A stretch of 34,546 bases of DNA. Origin: Candidatus Methanogaster sp. Its GTDB lineage: Archaea > Halobacteriota > Methanosarcinia > Methanosarcinales > Methanogasteraceae. The stretch is from contig PQXF01000008.1 of the NCBI GenBank assembly GCA_003194445.1, positions 65,324-99,869 of the forward strand, written 5' to 3'. Under the pieces are notes generated by a model. That model searched no databases. It had not been told where the DNA came from and was given only the letters and a program-made list of their open reading frames with translations. The position numbers and the translations under genes were made by a program. This document shows, one piece after another, positions 30,287-34,546 of the stretch (positions within the stretch are counted from its first letter, which is position 1; each line of letters begins with the position of its first letter).

Positions 30287-31584
30287 ACGAAACGAGATCG
30301 ATCTGGGATTATGAGGATATCGTTGAGAGGGGGCTGCTCGAAGACCTTGAACTGCTTGCGGAACACATACCAGGCAAGGTTCTGCACATCAACGCCACAT
30401 ACTCAGGCGGTGGTGTGGCAGAGATCTTGAGCAGTATGATCCCACTACTAAAGGGACTTGGTATCGAGACCGAATGGAACATAATAAGAGGGGATGACGA
30501 GTTTTTTTCAATCACAAAGACTTTTCACAATGTGCTTCATGGCAGGGTAAATGGTGCGGTCGAGGTTCCTGTAGCGCATGAGCCGGTCAGTGTGCTGGAC
30601 GGTCTTAAGAGCGAGATAGGAGAACTTGCCCAAAGAAAGGAGATGTTCGAGACATACCTGCACTGGAACAAGGTCAATTCAGAGGAGATAGATCTCGATT
30701 CTGATTTTGTATTCATCCACGACCCCCAGCCGGCTGCACTGATCGATGTGAAGCAGAGGGGAAAGTGGATATGGAGATGCCATATCGATGTCTCGAACCC
30801 TGATCCTCTTATCTGGAACTTTCTAAGGGAATCCATCTCGAAGTATGATGCGTCGATCTTCTCGACACCGATGTTCGCAAGACCCGATCTCGGGATCAGG
30901 GAGTTTCTTGTGCCGCCTTCCATCGACCCGCTGAGTGACAAGAACATCGAACTCTCGCAGGGTGATATCGGCAGAGTCCTTGATAAATACGGAATCTGCA
31001 TGGATAAACCGATCATAACACAGGTGTCAAGATTCGATCGGTTGAAGGATCTCCCTGGAGTGATAGATGCATACAAACTTGTGAAAAAGCGAATCGACTG
31101 TCAGTTAATCCTTGCAGGCGGCGTAGCGTCAGACGATCCCGAAGGCATGGGCGTCTATCAGGAGGTCATGGCGAAGGCGGATGGTGAAGAGGACATACAC
31201 GTGCTGCTCGGGTCCCCGCCGTTTTCTGATATCGAGATCAATGCATTCCAACGGGCATCGACCGTTATCATGCAGAAATCATTGAAAGAAGGGTTCGGAC
31301 TGGTGGTTTCAGAGGGGCTCTGGAAAGGAAAGCCTGTAATCGGCGGCGCGACCGGCGGAATCCCGCTTCAGATCGTCAATGACGTTACAGGGTATCTTGC
31401 GCATTCGGTCGATGGCGCGGCGTTCAAGATCGCAAATCTCCTAAAGAATCCGGAACTTGCCCGGAGAATCGGGGAGGCTGGAAAAGAGCATGTCAGGCAC
31501 AATTTCCTGATAACGAGGCATCTCATGGATTATCTTCTCATTATGCTCAGTCTTGAGAACCCGTCAGGGACTATCAGGTTGTAG
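30283..31584 (+). CDS. treT: TreT-like trehalose glycosyltransferring synthase
   Basis: 433 residues. The N-terminal lobe has VLHINATYSGGGVAEILSSM, GIETEWNIIRGDDEFFSITK and FHNVLHG, the hallmark of TreT, which makes trehalose from an NDP-glucose and glucose. DFVFIHDPQPAAL and IWRCHIDVSNPDP follow. The C-terminal lobe has ITQVSRFDRLKDLPGVIDAY and the E-x7-E motif KEGFGLVVSEGLW, then GKPVIGGATGGIPLQI. It overlaps the DUF5752-like gene by four bases, so translation is coupled. It is the last gene of the operon, TAG stop, and converges on the surface-protein genes. Trehalose synthesis would serve osmotic protection, but a related acceptor such as glycerate cannot be excluded. Confidence 0.88.
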   Translation: MNETRSIWDYEDIVERGLLEDLELLAEHIPGKVLHINATYSGGGVAEILSSMIPLLKGLGIETEWNIIRGDDEFFSITKTFHNVLHGRVNGAVEVPVAHEPVSVLDGLKSEIGELAQRKEMFETYLHWNKVNSEEIDLDSDFVFIHDPQPAALIDVKQRGKWIWRCHIDVSNPDPLIWNFLRESISKYDASIFSTPMFARPDLGIREFLVPPSIDPLSDKNIELSQGDIGRVLDKYGICMDKPIITQVSRFDRLKDLPGVIDAYKLVKKRIDCQLILAGGVASDDPEGMGVYQEVMAKADGEEDIHVLLGSPPFSDIEINAFQRASTVIMQKSLKEGFGLVVSEGLWKGKPVIGGATGGIPLQIVNDVTGYLAHSVDGAAFKIANLLKNPELARRIGEAGKEHVRHNFLITRHLMDYLLIMLSLENPSGTIRL

Positions 31585-31598
31585 AACGCGAGCGAACC

Positions 31599-31613
31599 AT
31601 AAAAAAGAGGGAA
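31599..31613 (-). terminator. T-tract terminator after the truncated surface-protein gene
   Basis: On the minus strand CCTCTTCCCTCTTTTTTATGG follows the stop codon by about ten bases. The same CTGAACCTCTTC-CTC-poly-T layout follows the intact gene at 32096, so the module's 3' flank was copied with it. Confidence 0.5.
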
Positions 31614-31618
31614 GAGGT

Positions 31619-32076
31619 TCAGTCGAACCTTCTTCTGATCATGCCCACGCCAGCAACACATAGCAAGCTGATCAGAGTGATAATCCCTATCGGGGTGAGT
31701 GCCGGAACTGGTACTGAGGGCATGTCGATCACGACAAAGCCTGGTGATCCGCTGTCCAGCCCATCTGTGGATGCATCGTAGACGCCGTTTTGGTTCGCAT
31801 CGATCACGATATCGTAATGCCCTGGCGCAAGCGGGGCGTGCCAGACGAGCACCGGACCCACATCACCATTCACGACAGGTACTGTCTCGACTGCGCCTGT
31901 GATATCTGAAGGGATCGGATCACCATCGCTCCAGTCCTGATCCGGGACCACGTAGATGTCCGCGTTCGTGCCGGGGGTGAAGCCTGAGCCTGCGGCGTAC
32001 ACGTCCTCGTTCGTGCGGTATGTGTTTTTTTGGGTGCACTTGTGGTGGTGGTGGCTGAAGTAGCAGGGGGTTGCAA
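31619..32076 (-). pseudogene. 5'-truncated surface protein with VPXXXP-type sorting tail
   Basis: A start at GTG 32002 gives 127 residues (VYAAGSGFTPGTNADIYVVP), but protein-like sequence continues upstream in frame (KNTYRTNEDV) to about 32040, where it becomes His-rich and loses meaning, and no signal peptide exists. The recognisable part is one beta-sandwich unit of a type seen in archaeal surface proteins: GSGFTPGTNADIYVV, LAPGHYDIVIDANQNGVYDA, GFVVI. It is followed by the sorting tail VPALTPIG, a hydrophobic stretch and RRRFD. Without a signal peptide the product cannot be exported, so it is likely a remnant of a larger protein or a piece left by duplication of the neighbouring gene's tail. 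Confidence 0.65.
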
Positions 32077-32095
32077 ATGAGGGAAATTGTCCGAT

Positions 32096-32109
32096 AAAAA
32101 AAAAGAGAG
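32096..32109 (-). terminator. T-tract terminator of the intact surface-protein gene
   Basis: On the minus strand CTCTCTTTTTTTTTT begins about seven bases past the TGA stop, a simple archaeal poly-T terminator without hairpin. Confidence 0.55.
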
Positions 32110-32116
32110 AAGAGGT

Positions 32117-33658
32117 TCAGTCGAACCTTCTTCTGATTCTGCCCACCGCGAGGATGCTCAATAAGCCGATGAGTAGTGCCGTTCCGATTGGCGAGACCGT
32201 TGGAACTGCGGCTGCTGGAGGTTTTTGTTCAAAAGCAGCAGAATCACAATCGCTCACCACACCTCCACAACAGGTGGCTGTGGCGGTAAATGTGATGGTC
32301 CTGGTCTCGGTTGCATTCTCAGGAGCGGTGACCGTCACTACATTGTCGCCATCGATGTCCACGGTCCAGTCAACACCTGGATATGTTGCAGACCATGCCA
32401 CCATGCTGGGATCTATTCCGGAGAGGTAGTCATCCAGATCAAATTCCTCGAATGGTGCCGTTTGATTCGGAATATCACCAACTACCGGGGCCGGGTCGAC
32501 CGTGAAGGTTGCATCATCGCTGTCGATCACTCCACCAGTATTATTGTAGGCGGCGAAGACGGTGGTTTCGTTTCCAGTCCAGCCAACCGGATAGGTGATG
32601 GTTACGTTGTTATCACCATCGATAGTCACAGTCAGATCGGTATTTCCACTGTAGCCATAATGATCCACCGCGCCTGGATCTGCTGCATAGTCGTCCAGAT
32701 CGAACGTGTCAAAGATCTCTCCGGCAGGTACGCACTGGTCTGGTATACCTTCAAGCTCCAGTTGGAGTTTTCCACCACCCAGCTCGTAGATGGTGTAAGA
32801 ACTATATCCCGAAATCCAGATGTGTCTGTTGGGTCCGAAGCCCATCCCTTCGACAACAGGACCGGCTGTATAGGTAAACGTGTTATAGGGCGTACCGGGA
32901 GGATCTATGACATCGCCTGAAGCATTGAGTCGGTATTGGATGATCTTGTCCGACGTCATATCAGAAATAAACAGCGAATCTCCGATTATCTCCATTCCGT
33001 CGTGGTGGCTTCCCGCAAGACTTGGATGCGTGAATTGGTATATCCACGCTGATCCATCCCATCTGTACAGAGCGCGGCTGGCAGTGCCAACCCACCAATC
33101 GCCTGTTTTTGGATTCCGTGCCAGCGTTTGGGTTCCGGCAGGAGCAGGGGTGGGTACCACGCAGGTTTCATTGGTCCAATCAAAGTCCCAGCAGAAGATG
33201 CCGCCGCCCTTCACAGTGCCCCATCCTGATACGCCATGTGCATTATCTGATGCGCCGTAATAGATGCCGGTATCATCCACGTAGAATGCGTTGTCATGTC
33301 CGGAGGCATAAGTGCCCATGGCGTGAGAGTTTACCAGCGTAAACGTCCTGGGTGCTTTCGGACCCGTGTTATTGGGATTGTCGGGGTGCGTGTTGGGATC
33401 TCCGGCAGTCTCTACTTTGTAGGCGTAGGCTGTATGCGCCCCTCCGTAAGAGGGTCCACCTGTGAAGAATAGATATTCTTCTCCCGGATCGCCGAGATTT
33501 CCATTGTCATCCACATAGCCATTCACACCGGTTGTATAACTCACGCCCGGATTCCAATTTGCATATACAAAGTAGTCATCCGCAGCCTGCGCGTACACCG
33601 GCAATACTGCCATAAGTATGGTGATTGCCAGTATTGTGTCTATTGTCTTTCTATTCAT
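32117..33658 (-). CDS. Secreted surface protein with VPXXXP-type archaeosortase tail
   Basis: 513 residues. Signal peptide 1-25 (MNRKTIDTILAITILMAVLP ending AQAAD). Residues ~28-300 resemble a beta-propeller or repeated beta-sheet domain with aromatic/Gly motifs (DDTGIYYGASDNAH, GDSLFISDMTSDKIIQY, GFGPNRHIWISGY). From ~305 two Ig/cadherin-like units follow, each with a DLDDY motif (FDTFDLDDYAADPG, FEEFDLDDYLSGID), and GDNNVTITYP, ATCCGGVVSDCDSA. The last 29 residues are a sorting tail: VPTVSPIG, a hydrophobic span, RIRRRFD. VPXXXP is the recognition motif of one archaeosortase class, which removes the tail and attaches the protein to a lipid. A structural or S-layer-associated role is likely. 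ATG start; a short promoter-bearing gap lies upstream. Confidence 0.82.
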   Translation of the reverse strand: MNRKTIDTILAITILMAVLPVYAQAADDYFVYANWNPGVSYTTGVNGYVDDNGNLGDPGEEYLFFTGGPSYGGAHTAYAYKVETAGDPNTHPDNPNNTGPKAPRTFTLVNSHAMGTYASGHDNAFYVDDTGIYYGASDNAHGVSGWGTVKGGGIFCWDFDWTNETCVVPTPAPAGTQTLARNPKTGDWWVGTASRALYRWDGSAWIYQFTHPSLAGSHHDGMEIIGDSLFISDMTSDKIIQYRLNASGDVIDPPGTPYNTFTYTAGPVVEGMGFGPNRHIWISGYSSYTIYELGGGKLQLELEGIPDQCVPAGEIFDTFDLDDYAADPGAVDHYGYSGNTDLTVTIDGDNNVTITYPVGWTGNETTVFAAYNNTGGVIDSDDATFTVDPAPVVGDIPNQTAPFEEFDLDDYLSGIDPSMVAWSATYPGVDWTVDIDGDNVVTVTAPENATETRTITFTATATCCGGVVSDCDSAAFEQKPPAAAVPTVSPIGTALLIGLLSILAVGRIRRRFD

Positions 33659-33717
33659 TTATTGATCTCCTTTTAGTTTATTTGTGAACTTTTATTCTCT
33701 TCCGGTCGAATAAAAGG

Positions 33718-33925
33718 TCAGTCGAACCTTCTTCTGATCCTGCTCACAGCAAGGAGGCTTAATGATCCGATGAGTATCATCGTTCCGACCGGTGTCATAG
33801 ATGGGACTGCTGCTGCTGGTGGTGTATTTACCACTGTCGTATCGGTATCTGCGTTACCGTGTTTGTCTTTTACTCTGAGTGTTACCGTGTAGTTACCGGG
33901 GGCGGAATAACCAGCTGAGTGCCTG
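33718..33925 (-). pseudogene. PKD-domain surface protein remnant, cut by an insertion element
   Basis: In the minus frame the native part starts near 33925 with HSAGYSAPGNYTVTLRVKDK, the final strands of a PKD domain. A short Pro/Ala linker (NTPPAAAVPSMTPVG) and the same 29-residue sorting tail as the neighbour (VPXXXP, hydrophobic, RIRRRFD) follow. Upstream, the frame enters the insertion element and loses protein-like character. The 5' part of the gene would lie beyond the element, outside this window. The gene therefore once encoded a surface protein with at least one PKD domain. Confidence 0.75.
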
Positions 33926-33946
33926 CCGAAAAATAACCTATCGAAA

Positions 33947-34546
33947 TCAACCCCTCCCACGCACACCAGAATCTCTTGATAATATAGAATAATTCCATTT
34001 AGGATGCAATGAGTGTGGTTGTAGTTGTGGTTGCGCCATATCGTCATCCGAAAACTTGATTCCTTTCTCATATTCTCGCTCATCTATGCGTGCTGCCACG
34101 CTCAGACCTTTGTTTGTTGTCGTACCACCAATCAGTTTAATGACAGTTTCATAACTGACCAGAGGCTGTCCCCGCCAGTTCATACTGATAAATGAGAACA
34201 TGCAATGCTCTATTTTGTTCCATTTACTAGTTCCGGGCGGGTAGTGGCAAACCGTTATAGGAATTCCTATCTGGTCAGATAATTCCTGTAAATAGAATTT
34301 CCACCCCCTGCGGCGGCTTCCATTACTTCCGCCACCATCGGCACAGATCAACAACCCACCAGCGTCGGGATAGCGGTCTTTTCCAAACATTATCCACCAC
34401 TGCCGGATGCTTTCGACAGCGAATTCCGAGGTATCGTAGCTTGTGCCAACGTTTACCATCCCTTTGTTTCTGTTGACGTCATAGATTCCATAAGGAATCG
34501 CCTTTCCAACTCCCAACGATGCAAAGTCGTAAACATTGACTTCTAC
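33947..34546 (-). CDS. ISAzo13-like transposase, C-terminal part, cut by window edge
   Basis: About 200 residues visible, ending TGA near 33947; the 5' end lies past the window (the frame is open to the edge with VEVNVYDFASLGVGKAIPYG). Typical ISAzo13-family features: YDFxSL, GKAIPYGIYDVNRNKGMVNV, the DDE-type segments LLICADGGGSNGSRR and PPGTSKWNKIEHCMFSFI, and WRGQPLVSYETVIKLIGGTT. These transposases cut and paste DNA by DDE chemistry. The C-terminal stretch (QPQLQPHSLHPKWNYSIL) is characteristic. The element end lies between 33925 and 33947 and splits the PKD-type surface-protein gene. A complete element would need the sequence beyond 34546. Confidence 0.85.
   Translation of the reverse strand, partial: VEVNVYDFASLGVGKAIPYGIYDVNRNKGMVNVGTSYDTSEFAVESIRQWWIMFGKDRYPDAGGLLICADGGGSNGSRRRGWKFYLQELSDQIGIPITVCHYPPGTSKWNKIEHCMFSFISMNWRGQPLVSYETVIKLIGGTTTNKGLSVAARIDEREYEKGIKFSDDDMAQPQLQPHSLHPKWNYSILSRDSGVRGRG

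Overview
The window is archaeal and most likely comes from a methanogen-related euryarchaeon such as an anaerobic methane or alkane oxidiser (Halobacteriota / Methanomicrobia level). The evidence is an archaeal L39e-L31e-aIF6 ribosomal cluster, an archaeal initiator tRNA, archaeal 4-phosphopantoate--beta-alanine ligase, a CfbC-type NifH homologue (coenzyme F430 pathway), a Tfx-type regulator, DUF2098/DUF2117-like proteins conserved in methanogens, an archaea-specific SMC-related protein, VPXXXP-type archaeosortase signals and an eight-haem secreted cytochrome. Dockerin modules are unusually common. The lineage call is inference from gene content.

Left flank (1-4330) is a decaying accessory region. 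It holds a transposase cut by the window edge, two copies of a roughly 230-370 bp MITE-like element, a beta-helix/thioredoxin/dockerin gene that has lost its 5' end, an archaeal ATPase with an in-frame amber codon just before its Walker A motif, a retropepsin-like gene split by a MITE with an 11-bp target duplication, and two frameshifted dockerin remnants.

The core block (4418-12048) is mostly minus strand: a lipoprotein, L39e, L31e, aIF6 (apparently with a CUG start) and a CooC-like ATPase. A tnpB-only IS200/IS605 element with hairpin ends follows. Then come initiator tRNA-Met with a nucleotidyltransferase gene starting two bases after it, a repeat-bearing conserved protein, a CfbC-like reductase and a small hypothetical protein.

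The extracellular block (12370-17529, plus strand) has an eight-haem cytochrome with two TIG domains, a subtilase/beta-helix/dockerin protein and a beta-helix/dockerin protein with 135-bp internal repeats. All are predicted to be exported, and together they suggest a surface assembly built on dockerins.

Housekeeping and methanogen-conserved block (17709-28200): an M24 peptidase, an overlapping four-gene operon that includes a 50-residue zinc ribbon missed by length filters, an SMC-related gene with a small upstream partner and a tandem, frameshifted second copy, Tfx, a small acidic protein, RidA and the coenzyme A gene.

A divergent operon (28264-31584) encodes two GT4 glycosyltransferases, the second TreT-like, around a DUF5752-like protein, suggesting trehalose or compatible-solute metabolism. 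The right flank (31600-34546) has three minus-strand surface proteins ending in the same 29-residue VPXXXP-type sorting tail. One is intact, one is a 5'-truncated copy and one is cut by an ISAzo13-like insertion that runs off the window.
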